Shown: one piece after another, positions 9,844 through 19,180 of the stretch
How the letters are laid out: each line of letters starts with the position of its first letter
How positions within the stretch are numbered: position 1 is the first letter of the stretch
Translations under genes and position numbers: made by a program
Notes under the pieces: generated by a model
Told to the model about the DNA's origin: nothing
Database searches by the model: none
Seen by the model: the letters and a program-made list of their open reading frames with translations, nothing else
Assembly (NCBI GenBank): GCA_019075865.1
Contig: JAGXAN010000006.1
Coordinates: forward strand, 124,001 to 188,000
Direction: 5' to 3'
Source of the DNA: Hyphomicrobiales bacterium
GTDB taxonomy: Bacteria > Pseudomonadota > Alphaproteobacteria > Rhizobiales > Beijerinckiaceae
DNA: 64,000 bases

Positions 9844-11007
9844 TTACGCTGCCCGCTTCGCTGAAGCTTTTGCCACAAGTGGTGCGGCAGCGCCAATCAA
9901 AGCTTGCACGTCCTCATAATCCGAACCCCAACCAAAACTCACCCGCAACGCTCCCTCCGCCAGATCGGGTGCAACACCCATCGCTTCCAGCACATGCGAG
10001 CGTCGCACCTTGCCCGAAGAACACGCCGAACCTGATGATACGGCAACCCCGGCAAGGTCAAGCCCCATCAGAGCGGTTTGCGCCGGTAATCCGGGCACCG
10101 CAAAGGCGCTGGTATTGGGCAGCCGCGTCGCCGACTGGCCGAATATCACCGCCTGCGGCGCGATTGTCGCAAGCTCGCTCTCAAACCGGTCTCTCAGTCC
10201 GGCGAGCCGCAGGGCTTCGCCCGTCAATGTCTCGCCAGCAACTTTTGCAGCCGCGCCAAACCCGGCAATGCCCGCGACATTCTCCGTGCCTGCCCGCAAG
10301 CCGCGCTCTTGACCACCACCGCGCAACAAAGGGTCGATTTGTGGCACGAAATTGCGCTTCATCACCAGAGCGCCGACGCCCTTGGGGCCACCGATCTTGT
10401 GCGCCGACAAAAACATCGCCTCGACCCCGAGCGCTTCAATATCCAGCGCCATTTTGCCAAGGCCCTGCACACCATCACATAATGTGGTGCCACCCGCCGC
10501 CCGCATCAAGGCTGCCGCCGCCTGAACCGGTTGCACGACCCCGGTTTCATTATTGGCAATCTGCAGCGCAAGCAGCGCGCGCGCGCCGTTCAGTCCGCCA
10601 AGCAAATCTTCGAGATGCGCGAGGTTCAACTGGCCATCGGCACCAAGCGCCACATGCTGCACGCATTCGGCCGGAAATCTGTGGCCAGTCAACACACAAG
10701 GATGCTCACCCGCCCCGATCAATAACACATCAAAATCGCGCCCGCCTGTCGACAGAAATCGCGGCGAAAGAGCCAGATTGGCCGCCTCCGTGCCCCCCGA
10801 AACGAACACGACATCCGCTGCTCTGGAACCGACCAGCGCCGCAATTTCCGCGCGCGCCGTCTCGATGATCGCGCGGGCCTCGCGTCCTTCGCGGTGCACG
10901 GAAGAAGGGTTACCCCCTACGTCGAAGGCGGCAAGCATGGCGTGTCGCGCCCGGGGATGGAGCGGTGCACTGGCGTTATAATCAAGATAATGCCGCGAAC
11001 CTGACAT
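9844..11007 (-). CDS. Cysteine desulfurase, IscS/NifS type, first gene of the suf operon
   Basis: PLP enzyme of the group I desulfurase class, 387 residues: YLDYNASAPLHPRA start, NNETGVVQPV, the PLP lysine in LSAHKIGGPKGVGAL and the active-site cysteine in VSSGSACSSGKVRRSHVLEAM, in the longer flexible loop of IscS/NifS enzymes. ATG 11007 gives the usual start; an in-frame ATG at 11037 adds ten atypical residues. It heads the operon, as does the gene named sufS2 or iscS in rhizobia. No iscR-like regulator gene is seen beside it; an Irr-type site lies upstream instead. Confidence 0.9.
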   Translation of the reverse strand: MSGSRHYLDYNASAPLHPRARHAMLAAFDVGGNPSSVHREGREARAIIETARAEIAALVGSRAADVVFVSGGTEAANLALSPRFLSTGGRDFDVLLIGAGEHPCVLTGHRFPAECVQHVALGADGQLNLAHLEDLLGGLNGARALLALQIANNETGVVQPVQAAAALMRAAGGTTLCDGVQGLGKMALDIEALGVEAMFLSAHKIGGPKGVGALVMKRNFVPQIDPLLRGGGQERGLRAGTENVAGIAGFGAAAKVAGETLTGEALRLAGLRDRFESELATIAPQAVIFGQSATRLPNTSAFAVPGLPAQTALMGLDLAGVAVSSGSACSSGKVRRSHVLEAMGVAPDLAEGALRVSFGWGSDYEDVQALIGAAAPLVAKASAKRAA

Positions 11008-11121
11008 TTGTAAGCCTACGCAATCAATGGCTGACACAGCCCAATTTATCGTATGGAATCCGTCACTTCAGGCACTGGCAAAGTTTTCCTCACGGAGCCG
11101 GTGCTAAATTCCTTGCTTTTT

Positions 11122-11151
11122 GGGGTATACCCCGTGCTAGGAACGGCACAA
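11122..11151 (-). promoter_or_regulatory. Putative suf promoter with a perfect palindrome over the -10 region
   Basis: On the minus strand a -35-like TTGTGC (11146-11151) and a -10-like TATACC (11124-11129) are separated by 16 bases. The -10 lies inside the perfect 12-base palindrome GGGGTATACCCC (11122-11133). This places a possible repressor site on the promoter, about 115 bases upstream of the first suf gene. The promoter assignment is inference from spacing; the palindrome is seen directly. Confidence 0.4.
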
Positions 11152-11184
11152 GCGAATTTTGCCAAGTCCGGGGACCCTCATTCT

Positions 11185-11201
11185 GTTAGAATTATTCTAA
11201 C
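11185..11201. promoter_or_regulatory. Irr-box (ICE-like) operator candidate upstream of the suf operon
   Basis: The sequence GTTAGAATTATTCTAAC is an 8+1+8 inverted repeat. It closely matches the iron control element bound by Irr in rhizobia and relatives (TTTAGAA-N3-TTCTAAA). Irr is a Fur-family regulator that responds to haem/iron status, and suf operons are known Irr targets in this order. It lies 178 bases upstream of the desulfurase start, 34 bases beyond the putative -35, and 79 bases upstream of the divergent hydrolase start, so it could act on either. Confidence 0.7.
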
Positions 11202-11279
11202 ACTATTGTGGGCTTCCGCAATGGCCCCGTCAAGTTGCGCCAGCACTTTTGTGATGGGCGTGCAGAAATTGGAGAGACA

Positions 11280-11969
11280 ATGCCTGAAGTCATTTTTACC
11301 GGGCCGGCTGGCCGCTTGGAAGGTCGTTTCCATCCATCCAAGACGCGCTCCGCCCCGCTGGCAATCATCCTGCATCCCCATCCGCAATTTGGCGGAACGA
11401 TGAACAACCAGATTGTTTATAACCTTTATTATGCTTTTGCCGAGCGCGGGCTTTCGGTTTTGCGTTTCAACTTTCGCGGTGTGGGCCGCAGCCAGGGCGC
11501 ATTTGACCATGGCTCGGGCGAATTGTCCGATGCTGCCGCTGCGCTCGATTGGGCGCAAAGCCTGAACCCGGAAGCCAAATCCTGTTGGGTGGCCGGTGTT
11601 TCCTTCGGCTCGTGGATTGGCATGCAATTGCTGATGCGACGTCCGGAGATTGAAGGTTTTGTCTCGATTGCGCCCCCCGCCAACCGGTTTGATTTCTCGT
11701 TTCTGGCCCCCTGCCCCTCCTCGGGCCTATTCGTGCATGGCGACAAGGATCGCGTCGCCCCGCTGAAGGAAGTGACCGGCCTGATCGAGAAACTGAAAAC
11801 CCAGAAGGGCATTACCATCGAGCACGCCGTCATTCCTGGCGCCAATCACTTTTTTGAAAATTGCGTCGATGAGTTGATCGCTGAGGTGGGTTCCTATCTC
11901 GACCGCAAATTGAACAATCCGCCGATCCAGCGCATTTCGACGCGCGTTGAATTGATTGGGAAATCTTAA
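11280..11969 (+). CDS. Alpha/beta hydrolase
   Basis: Cytosolic alpha/beta hydrolase of 229 residues. The nucleophile elbow is GVSFGSWIG (serine near residue 105), with an acidic residue in HGDKDRVAP and a histidine in PGANHFF completing a plausible triad. HPHPQFGGTMNN and FNFRGVGRSQG are typical of the YtxM/DUF-like dienelactone-hydrolase-related group in Alphaproteobacteria. The ATG at 11280 has GGAGAG at ideal spacing; the in-frame ATG at 11208 is too far upstream. It is divergent from the suf operon and 21 bases before tyrS. The substrate is unknown. Confidence 0.85.
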   Translation: MPEVIFTGPAGRLEGRFHPSKTRSAPLAIILHPHPQFGGTMNNQIVYNLYYAFAERGLSVLRFNFRGVGRSQGAFDHGSGELSDAAAALDWAQSLNPEAKSCWVAGVSFGSWIGMQLLMRRPEIEGFVSIAPPANRFDFSFLAPCPSSGLFVHGDKDRVAPLKEVTGLIEKLKTQKGITIEHAVIPGANHFFENCVDELIAEVGSYLDRKLNNPPIQRISTRVELIGKS

Positions 11970-11990
11970 AAAACTGATCTGAGCTCTTTC

Positions 11991-13253
11991 ATGTCCGCAT
12001 TTACCCCCAAATCTGACCTGCTGCACACGCTCGAGCAGCGTGGTTTCATTCACCAATGTTCGGATTTTGCCGGACTGGACGCCAAAGCCGCCTCTGGCGA
12101 TCTGGTCGCTTATGTCGGATATGATTGCACCGGCCCCTCGCTGCATGTCGGCCATCTGATTTCGATCATGATGCTGCACTGGCTGCAAAAAACCGGTGGC
12201 AAACCCATCACCCTGATGGGTGGCGGCACCACCCGCGTCGGCGACCCTTCGGGCAAGGACGCCAGCCGCCCGCTGGCGACGCTGGAGCAGATCGAATCCA
12301 ACAAGAATTCAATCCGCAAGGTGTTTTCGCAGTTTCTGACATTTGGTGATGGCCGCCACGACGCCATTCAGCCCGACAATGCCGAATGGCTGGCCAAACT
12401 CAATTACATCGATTTTCTGCGCGATGTCGGCCGGCATTTCTCGGTCAATCGCATGCTGTCGATGGATTCGGTGAAACTGCGTCTGGAGCGCGAGCAGGAA
12501 TTGTCCTTCATCGAGTTCAATTACATGTGCCTTCAGGCCTATGATTTTGTCGAATTGAACAAGCGCTATGGCTGCACCCTGCAAATGGGTGGCTCCGACC
12601 AATGGGGCAATATCGTCACCGGTGTCGATTTGGGCCGCCGGTTGGGCACCGGCCAACTCTATGCGCTGACCACGCCGCTGCTGACCACGGCTTCGGGCGC
12701 GAAAATGGGCAAAACCGCGCAAGGCGCGGTCTGGCTCAACGCCGATATGCTCTCGGCCTATGATTACTGGCAGTTCTGGCGCAACACCGAGGACGCGGAC
12801 GTGGTCCGCTTCCTGAAACTGATCACCTTGCTGCCGCTGGATGAAATCGCGCGCCTCGGCGCGCTGGGAGGCTCCGAAATCAACGAAGCCAAGAAAATTC
12901 TGGCCACCGAGGCCACAGCATTGATCCATGGCCGCGAGGCCGCCCAAGCCGCCGCCAACACCGCTCAGCAGACCTTTGAGGCCGGCACTTTGGCGCAGGA
13001 TTTGCCGCGGGTGGAAATCCCCGCGAGCCAGCTCCGCGAAGGTTTTGGCATTCTCGCCGCCTTTGTCAAAGCCGGGCTGGTCGCCTCGACCAGCGAAGCG
13101 CGCCGCCAGATCAAGGGCGGTGGCTTGCGGGTCAACGACGCGGTGCAAAGCGACGAAAACGCGGCGCTGACCCCCCGTGACCTGTTACCCGAAGGCGTCA
13201 TCAAGCTGTCGCTGGGCCGCAAGAAACACGTGCTGCTACGCTGCGCCGACTGA
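11991..13253 (+). CDS. tyrS: Tyrosyl-tRNA synthetase
   Basis: Class I aminoacyl-tRNA synthetase charging tRNA-Tyr, 420 residues, usual length. The HIGH-type motif is SLHVGHL near residue 48, the tyrosine-binding region has [18 protein letters not shown] and GGSDQWGNI, and the KMSKS-type motif is AKMGKT near residue 238. A C-terminal S4 RNA-binding domain begins near residue 355 ([16 protein letters not shown]). The stop is directly abutted by the stop of the convergent AsmA-like gene, with no base between them. Confidence 0.96.
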   Translation: MSAFTPKSDLLHTLEQRGFIHQCSDFAGLDAKAASGDLVAYVGYDCTGPSLHVGHLISIMMLHWLQKTGGKPITLMGGGTTRVGDPSGKDASRPLATLEQIESNKNSIRKVFSQFLTFGDGRHDAIQPDNAEWLAKLNYIDFLRDVGRHFSVNRMLSMDSVKLRLEREQELSFIEFNYMCLQAYDFVELNKRYGCTLQMGGSDQWGNIVTGVDLGRRLGTGQLYALTTPLLTTASGAKMGKTAQGAVWLNADMLSAYDYWQFWRNTEDADVVRFLKLITLLPLDEIARLGALGGSEINEAKKILATEATALIHGREAAQAAANTAQQTFEAGTLAQDLPRVEIPASQLREGFGILAAFVKAGLVASTSEARRQIKGGGLRVNDAVQSDENAALTPRDLLPEGVIKLSLGRKKHVLLRCAD

Positions 13254-16200
13254 TCATTGCGCGCCGGGGGGCTGGAAGTTGGGTGGAACGCCGCCAGCCC
13301 CGAAAATCTGTCGCAAGAAGCCGGGGGCAATCGCTGAAATCGGGTTGAAGCTGAGCGTTGGCCCGCTGATCGGCCCGCTCACCCGAAAATTCACCGCAAA
13401 CAGCCCCTCGTGCTTTTCGCCGCCGAGCAGAACCCCAAAAACCGGAATGCGCGCGAAGATGTTGTTCAGCCCATAGGCTGGCACAAAGGTTCCGTGCAAA
13501 TCCATGTAGTTTTGCGGAAAAACAAACCGGCCGTTCACTGAAATGCCAAGTTGCGAGCCAAATATCACGGCGTCCTTCAGATTCAACTGTCCGGCATGGG
13601 TGGTGAATTGCGCCTGCAGCTTTTCAAATGGGGCATCGCTCAGGTTCAACTGCGGGTCATTCACCGATGTCGCGTTCGGGTTGTTCCCGCGGCGCGACGC
13701 CACAATCTGGCGCAACATCGGCTCATTTTGAAGGATGAAATCATGTATCTGCAGATGGCCGCTCGTGGTTGACAGGGTCTGCGTCAGACTGAGATCCAGC
13801 GTTCCGCCATCCATGTGGCGATAGAAATCGAGAAATGCCAGCAAGCCGCCCGCATCTTTGGCATGGACAACCATCTGGCCATCGGCCTGCATCGCTCCCG
13901 AAAGCGCGCCACCACTGCCCTGCGCCTGTATTTCGAAGGCATGGATCAGCCCGCCATGGCGTGACATCCGCAATTGCACCTGCCCCAGCGCTTCATCGTT
14001 GAAGCCCGTGACTTTGGCGACGTGCAGGGTGATATCGATATCGGAAGCGGGCGGCCCCTGCTTGGCGCTCGGTTTGGGGTGCAATATCGCCTGCACCATC
14101 GCCCGCGCATCAAAATTGCTGCCGGTGACGGAAACTTGCATGGATTTGCCGGAAGTATTGATCTTGGCCGAGATTTTGTCGGTAGCGGACAATTGCACCT
14201 GTTTGAGGTCCGCCGAGACGATTTTGCCTTCGCTGTTCAACTCCGCTGTGCCCCTGGCACTGACGCCGCCACCATCAAAAACCAGATTATCGAGATGTGT
14301 GCCTTTTGCGCCCGGCTCGACATTGAAGCTGGCCATCGCCGGCCGCCCGGCGACTTTGTTAAACCCGGGCACGGGGTCTTCAATATGCGCCTTGGACATA
14401 TCCAGCGTCACCGTCGCCGGGGTCACCTCAGGCGCTGGCTTTTTGACTGTCGCTTTGGCTGCCGGCTTGTGGTCGCCAACCAGCGGCGCCTCGATTTTCA
14501 CCCCTATAGGCCCGGTAACTGGCGCGAATGTCATGTTCAGCCGCTTGCGGGCCGCATCGTCCAACGTGAAACCGATGACCGCCTTGCCGGCCTTATTGGG
14601 CGGCTGGCTGATGTTCAGGCTCGCAGCGGTTGCAAACATCTGCCCGATCCCGCTCGCGGTTATGCCTTTGGCATCTGATTTCACGGCCAGGGTGGCATGG
14701 TCAAACCCGGCTTTGCCGATCAGGTTATGCGCGGCAAAATCCGTCAGTTTGGCGTCGATCGCCACCTTGTTCTGGTTGGGTGCAACATGGTCGCCAACCA
14801 GCATGTTCAGCACAAGCTTGCCATCGATCTTGCCCTCGATACTGGCCGGGTCCAGCGGCAATTTCACAAACGGGCGCATGGCATCCGAATTCAGCAGAAA
14901 TGTCGTGGTGGCAAGCGAGCCGGACATATGCGCATTGACAATGGCTGGCGCGGGCTTGAGCCCAGTATCCGGCATGACATAGGTTCCGGAGCTGATGGTC
15001 ATCACATGCTTGGCGTCTTCGGCAATCTCGCCCTCGGCTATGTCGATATGCACCGTGTGTCCGGTCAAATGCCCGGTGGCTTCAATATTGGAAACCGGCG
15101 GGAAATTGGGGAGGATATCCAGCGCGATGTCGTGCACTTTGCCGTCAAGATGCAAAGCCGCATCCGGTGCCGGTTTTTGATCTTTTATCAGAGCCAGCGC
15201 CGCCGCATCAAAATCCAGCGCCATGTGCAGGGAATCAATGCTGCCTTTCAGCAGCCGCTGCCGGAACCACGCCCGCACCGGCGGCGCGATGAACCCCGGC
15301 CACAGGCGCACGATGTTGCGCGCTGGCATCGCCCCCGCCTCGCCCGTCAGCACCAGGCGTGGCGATGGGCCGCCCTGGAACCAGCCGTTGGCCTGCACGT
15401 CGATGGCCGGACCTTTCAGGCTGACATTCTTGATCGTGAGCAGCCCCTTGTCCAGGTCCTGCGTCAGATCGATTTGCGCCGCGCTCAAATCGATCTCCTG
15501 ATCTCCGGGCCGCGCCACGCCGATATGGCTGCCCGCCAGCGTGTGAAGCTCCACCGACCAATTGGGTTGATCCGTTTGCGGAGGGCCAATACGCCCGGCT
15601 GCCAAAATTCGGGTCTTCTCGGTTTCAAGCGTAAGGCTGTCCACCGCGATAGCGCCCGATTGCGTGTCGTAATGCGCCTTGCCGACAATGGAATCATATA
15701 AAAACGGCTCCGCTTCCGGATTGCCCGCATCAAACATCCCATGCTGGCTGAGAAAATCAAAACTGGCCGCAGACAAATGGTTTTGGGCATCCAGGCTGGC
15801 GTCAATGTTGCCGCTCACTTCGGCACTCAGCCGCGCGCCGCCAAAGCCTTGGCCGCTCCAGTTTTTCAGGGCAGCCAGATCAATGCCGGTCATGGCCAGA
15901 TGCAGATTGGGCTGCAATGCCTGCCCCCTGTCCGCCGACAAAGCGTGCCGCCGCACCGAAATGGCAACACCCCAATCGTGGCCCGGCAGTTCCGAGGCGA
16001 TCTGCATACCCATGCCATCAGCCTGTTGGCCCAGCCCGATCTGCACATGATTGAACTGCAACCGGCGCCCCAGCGCCATATCCTGCATCAATATGGTGCC
16101 ATTATGCACCTGAATGTTATTCACCGCATGCAGCGGGCTGGCGGGATCAAGCGTCGCCTGCATCAGCGCCGAAAGCGCGTTGGTGAAACGCGCTTGCATC

Positions 16201-16817
16201 AATGCGCCGGTCAGCATCTGCGGCTCTGGCGGGGGCGTCTTCTCGCTCTCCACAGCATTAGAGGTTACTTGCACGCTGCCGTCGGGAAGGAGGCTCAAAT
16301 GCAGCGTGAGATTTTGCAAATCGAGACGGGCCGGCACAAACTGCCCGGCCAGCAATTCCAGCGGGCTCACCGACATTAGGGCGGAATCGTTTTGCAGGAC
16401 GACCTGATTGCGCGCATCCAGCACCTGCAATCCGTCGATCCGCAACTGCAGGCCGCGGGTCAAATTGGCCACGCCGATTTTGCCTATGGTGACGTGATAA
16501 TCCGGCCCCAGACGCTGGTTCAGCGCCGTGACCACGCGCGGCGCCAGAAAAGCCAGATCAACCGGGCCATGCTTCAGCCATTCGTAAACCCCAACGACCA
16601 TCGCCAGAAGCAAAACCGCCAGGGTCGCAAAACTGCCCCCCACCAGTTTGATGCACAACACCCATTTTGACTTCCGGCGACCACCTTGGCCGACGCAATC
16701 ACGCAAACGGCCGGGCTTGGGTGCCCCGGCAACGCCCTGCACGTCAGCCGCACCCGCTACGGCTGGCGGTATTTTCGGTTTGTCGGTGTTCGGTTCAATG
16801 GTCAATGCGCATCGCAA
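13254..16817 (-). CDS. Large AsmA-like/DUF3971 envelope protein
   Basis: A 1187-residue protein with a cytoplasmic Pro/Lys/Arg-rich N-terminus, one transmembrane segment near residues 55-80 (VGGSFATLAVLLLAMVVGVY) and a very long periplasmic beta-rich region. The DUF3971 segment lies roughly at residues 330-800, and the AsmA-like C-terminus near the end (DAVIFGSQLGISVNGRF, then FVPAYGLNNIF and GGEKHEGLFAVNFRVSGP). This is the layout of YhdP/TamB-like bridge proteins implicated in phospholipid transport to the outer membrane. That role is inferred by family. The start at 16817 is the best in-frame ATG. Confidence 0.85.
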   Translation of the reverse strand: MRCALTIEPNTDKPKIPPAVAGAADVQGVAGAPKPGRLRDCVGQGGRRKSKWVLCIKLVGGSFATLAVLLLAMVVGVYEWLKHGPVDLAFLAPRVVTALNQRLGPDYHVTIGKIGVANLTRGLQLRIDGLQVLDARNQVVLQNDSALMSVSPLELLAGQFVPARLDLQNLTLHLSLLPDGSVQVTSNAVESEKTPPPEPQMLTGALMQARFTNALSALMQATLDPASPLHAVNNIQVHNGTILMQDMALGRRLQFNHVQIGLGQQADGMGMQIASELPGHDWGVAISVRRHALSADRGQALQPNLHLAMTGIDLAALKNWSGQGFGGARLSAEVSGNIDASLDAQNHLSAASFDFLSQHGMFDAGNPEAEPFLYDSIVGKAHYDTQSGAIAVDSLTLETEKTRILAAGRIGPPQTDQPNWSVELHTLAGSHIGVARPGDQEIDLSAAQIDLTQDLDKGLLTIKNVSLKGPAIDVQANGWFQGGPSPRLVLTGEAGAMPARNIVRLWPGFIAPPVRAWFRQRLLKGSIDSLHMALDFDAAALALIKDQKPAPDAALHLDGKVHDIALDILPNFPPVSNIEATGHLTGHTVHIDIAEGEIAEDAKHVMTISSGTYVMPDTGLKPAPAIVNAHMSGSLATTTFLLNSDAMRPFVKLPLDPASIEGKIDGKLVLNMLVGDHVAPNQNKVAIDAKLTDFAAHNLIGKAGFDHATLAVKSDAKGITASGIGQMFATAASLNISQPPNKAGKAVIGFTLDDAARKRLNMTFAPVTGPIGVKIEAPLVGDHKPAAKATVKKPAPEVTPATVTLDMSKAHIEDPVPGFNKVAGRPAMASFNVEPGAKGTHLDNLVFDGGGVSARGTAELNSEGKIVSADLKQVQLSATDKISAKINTSGKSMQVSVTGSNFDARAMVQAILHPKPSAKQGPPASDIDITLHVAKVTGFNDEALGQVQLRMSRHGGLIHAFEIQAQGSGGALSGAMQADGQMVVHAKDAGGLLAFLDFYRHMDGGTLDLSLTQTLSTTSGHLQIHDFILQNEPMLRQIVASRRGNNPNATSVNDPQLNLSDAPFEKLQAQFTTHAGQLNLKDAVIFGSQLGISVNGRFVFPQNYMDLHGTFVPAYGLNNIFARIPVFGVLLGGEKHEGLFAVNFRVSGPISGPTLSFNPISAIAPGFLRQIFGAGGVPPNFQPPGAQ

Positions 16818-16947
16818 TCAAAATCTTGAAAATCAAGCAGCCCCGATTCGTTTAATCGATCAAGGCTAGCCATTCTCACCCGACTGATCCATATCTTGGA
16901 CCTTAAATTCCGACAATCCGTCATTATTGCGACAAAAGGAAGGTTCC

Positions 16948-17433
16948 ATGTCCGTTTCACCTCAAACGCAAGGCCCGCAGGCCGGCGACAACGCGCCCGC
17001 ATTCACCCTGCCCGCCAGCAATCAGGGCCAGCAATCCCTGGCCAAATATGCCGGCAAAAACCTCGTCCTCTATTTTTACCCCAAGGACGACACGTCGGGC
17101 TGCACGCAGGAAGCGATTGAATTCAATCAATTGCGGCCCGCGTTTGCCGCCGCCAACACGCAGATTCTGGGTGTTTCTCCCGACTCTCCCCTCTCTCACG
17201 ACAAATTCAAAAAGAAGCACGCGCTTGATTTTGAACTCGCCTCCGACGAGAGCAAGGCCATGCTGGAAGCCTACGGCGTCTGGACGGAAAAAAGCATGTA
17301 TGGCCGCAAATATATGGGCGTTGAGCGCACCACATTCCTTATCAACGCGCAGGGAAAAATCGTCCAGAAATGGCAGAAAGTGAAAGTGCCGGGCCATGCG
17401 CAGGCCGTGCTGGACGCGGCTCGCGCGCTCTAG
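16948..17433 (+). CDS. bcp: Thioredoxin-dependent thiol peroxidase (Bcp/PrxQ family), one-cysteine form
   Basis: Peroxiredoxin of 161 residues that reduces hydroperoxides. The peroxidatic cysteine is in YPKDDTSGCTQEAIEF near residue 52. Bcp enzymes often have a resolving cysteine five residues later, but here that position is isoleucine and the protein contains no other cysteine, so it must recycle through an external thiol. The conserved arginine is in GVERTTFLI. The ATG at 16948 has a strong AAGGAAGG ribosome-binding site; an upstream ATG at 16927 is not favoured. A hairpin follows the gene. Confidence 0.92.
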   Translation: MSVSPQTQGPQAGDNAPAFTLPASNQGQQSLAKYAGKNLVLYFYPKDDTSGCTQEAIEFNQLRPAFAAANTQILGVSPDSPLSHDKFKKKHALDFELASDESKAMLEAYGVWTEKSMYGRKYMGVERTTFLINAQGKIVQKWQKVKVPGHAQAVLDAARAL

Positions 17434-17452
17434 CCCAAAGGCGCGCACAACC

Positions 17453-17491
17453 AAACGCCGTCAGCCAAGAGGAAGCAGGCTGGCGGCGTTT
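17453..17491 (+). terminator. Terminator-like hairpin after bcp
   Basis: A 14-base stem (AAACGCCGTCAGCC paired with GGCTGGCGGCGTTT, one G-T wobble) with an 11-base loop lies 20 bases after the bcp stop. The T-tract is weak (GCATTTGATT), so termination efficiency is uncertain. Confidence 0.6.
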
Positions 17492-17580
17492 GCATTTGAT
17501 TAACCATAAAATGCCTACACTCTGAAAATTGGTATCTCGCCTCACAGGCACGAAATTACTGTTTTCAAAGGTTGATTGTC

Positions 17581-18891
17581 ATGACTGTGCGCGAAAGATT
17601 TCCAAAGCCACAGCTGCCCCGCTCCCATTATTTTGTGACCCTTTCGCATGGCCACCGCGCCAAAACGCTGGCATTCCGGCCCTGGCAATTGCACGGCGCG
17701 CTTGCCCTGGTGCCGCTGCTGGCGGCATGGGGCGTTGCCTCCGGGCTCTACCTTGGCTTTCACGACCAGATCATGTCCGGGATCATAGCCCAGCGCACCC
17801 GGATGCAATTGAGCTACGAGGACAAGCTCGCCAAACTGCGCAGCCAAATCGAGACCGTCACCAGCCACCAGCTCGTGGACCAGAGCCAATTCGAAGCCAG
17901 ATTGCAGAATTTGAGCCAGCGCCAGATTTTGCTGGAGAAACGCGCCTCCGTCATTGGCGCACTCGCGCATCTGGTGGAGACCCCCGACACCACCGGCTCG
18001 ATCACCGGCACCGGGCGTCACATGGGGGCGTCATCCGGTTCGTTCCTGTCGTCCAACCCTTCCCCGTCGCAGCCCGCCCCCGCCTTCCCCGACGCGGCCA
18101 AAGCCAAACCCCGGCCCGAAGCCATGCTCGGCTTTGGCCATTATGACAGCGCCGATTTTGCCGATAATTCCCGCCCGGTCAGCGACCAGCTTAAATCACT
18201 TTCGGCCCATGAAGCGCAGGTTGAATTTCAGCAGTTGAAAACGCTGGCCTTGCTGGAGGCTCCCGCCCGGCAAAAGGCCAGCCACCTGCGCCACATCATT
18301 CAACTGGCCGGCCTGTCGGGCGAGAAACTGGAGCCCATGTGGCAGCAGTCCGGCATGGGCGGCCCGTTCATCCCGCTGGAAACCACAATTTCCGGCGGCG
18401 CTTTCGCCCATGAAACCCAGCGCATTCAGGGCGATATTGTCGAAGTCGCCCGCCTGCATGCGCTCATGCCATTTCTGCCGCTCGGCCGCCCTTTGCGCAA
18501 TCAGCCCACCATCACCTCCGGCTTTGGCCCGCGTGTGGATCCGTTTCTGGGCCGCATCTCGGTGCATCCTGGCATTGATTTTCGCGAAAGGCTCGGCACC
18601 CCCATCCACGCCACTGGCGCGGGCAAGGTAGTGGTGGCTGAATATAATGGCGGCTATGGCAATATGGTTGAGATAGACCACGGCAACGGCCTGCACACCC
18701 GTTACGGGCATATGTCGCAGATTGAAGTGCAGGTCGGCCAGCGCGTCAAGAAAGGCTCGGAACTTGGCCTGAGCGGCAGCACCGGCCGCTCCACCGGCCC
18801 GCACCTGCATTACGAAGTCCGCCAGAACGGCATAGCCGTCAACCCCGAGCGCTTCCTAGACGCGGGCAGCCAATTGGCGAGCAATAGCTAG
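17581..18891 (+). CDS. M23-family peptidoglycan endopeptidase with N-terminal membrane anchor
   Basis: A 436-residue protein with one transmembrane helix near residues 40-62 (GALALVPLLAAWGVASGLYL), a predicted coiled coil around residues 75-125 (LAKLRSQIETVTSHQ onward), a low-complexity linker and a C-terminal LytM/M23 domain from about residue 325. The zinc ligands are present: HPGIDF (H-x3-D) and HLHYE, so the domain looks catalytically competent. The family cuts peptidoglycan cross-links or activates amidases during division. The ATG at 17581 was preferred to the TTG at 17572. Confidence 0.9.
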   Translation: MTVRERFPKPQLPRSHYFVTLSHGHRAKTLAFRPWQLHGALALVPLLAAWGVASGLYLGFHDQIMSGIIAQRTRMQLSYEDKLAKLRSQIETVTSHQLVDQSQFEARLQNLSQRQILLEKRASVIGALAHLVETPDTTGSITGTGRHMGASSGSFLSSNPSPSQPAPAFPDAAKAKPRPEAMLGFGHYDSADFADNSRPVSDQLKSLSAHEAQVEFQQLKTLALLEAPARQKASHLRHIIQLAGLSGEKLEPMWQQSGMGGPFIPLETTISGGAFAHETQRIQGDIVEVARLHALMPFLPLGRPLRNQPTITSGFGPRVDPFLGRISVHPGIDFRERLGTPIHATGAGKVVVAEYNGGYGNMVEIDHGNGLHTRYGHMSQIEVQVGQRVKKGSELGLSGSTGRSTGPHLHYEVRQNGIAVNPERFLDAGSQLASNS

Positions 18892-19180
18892 GATTTGGCG
18901 GGCGGTTGAGGCTGCCCATTAGAGGCGGAAAGGCGCGGTGCTTCGTCAAGGTTATGAAGCGGCTGCATCCCCATGATTAACAGCATTTGCGCTTGCTGCG
19001 GGCTATTTTCCCGTTAAACTCTGCAAATTGGCGGGGCTATCAAAACTTAAGATGGATGGTTTCGCTTGCGCCTCTAATTCAGGGAGGCCGTTGCGATTAC
19101 CATTCAATCAGACGAATATAGACGCCATTTCAGCAGCAAAGAATTTTGCAAAAAATCTCATCATTCGCGGATCAAAAATT
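18892..19180. other. Intergenic region with no recognised gene
   Basis: This 289-base gap separates the M23 gene from the interrupted pentapeptide-like gene. One frame is open from about 19028 into the next gene, but it has no convincing start before 19181. I see no tRNA, hairpin with T-tract or clear promoter here. Confidence 0.5.

Noticed and set aside
14697-15701. Plus-strand frame opposite the AsmA-like gene
   Set aside because: Low complexity, His/Arg-rich translation with no motif; it mirrors the real gene.
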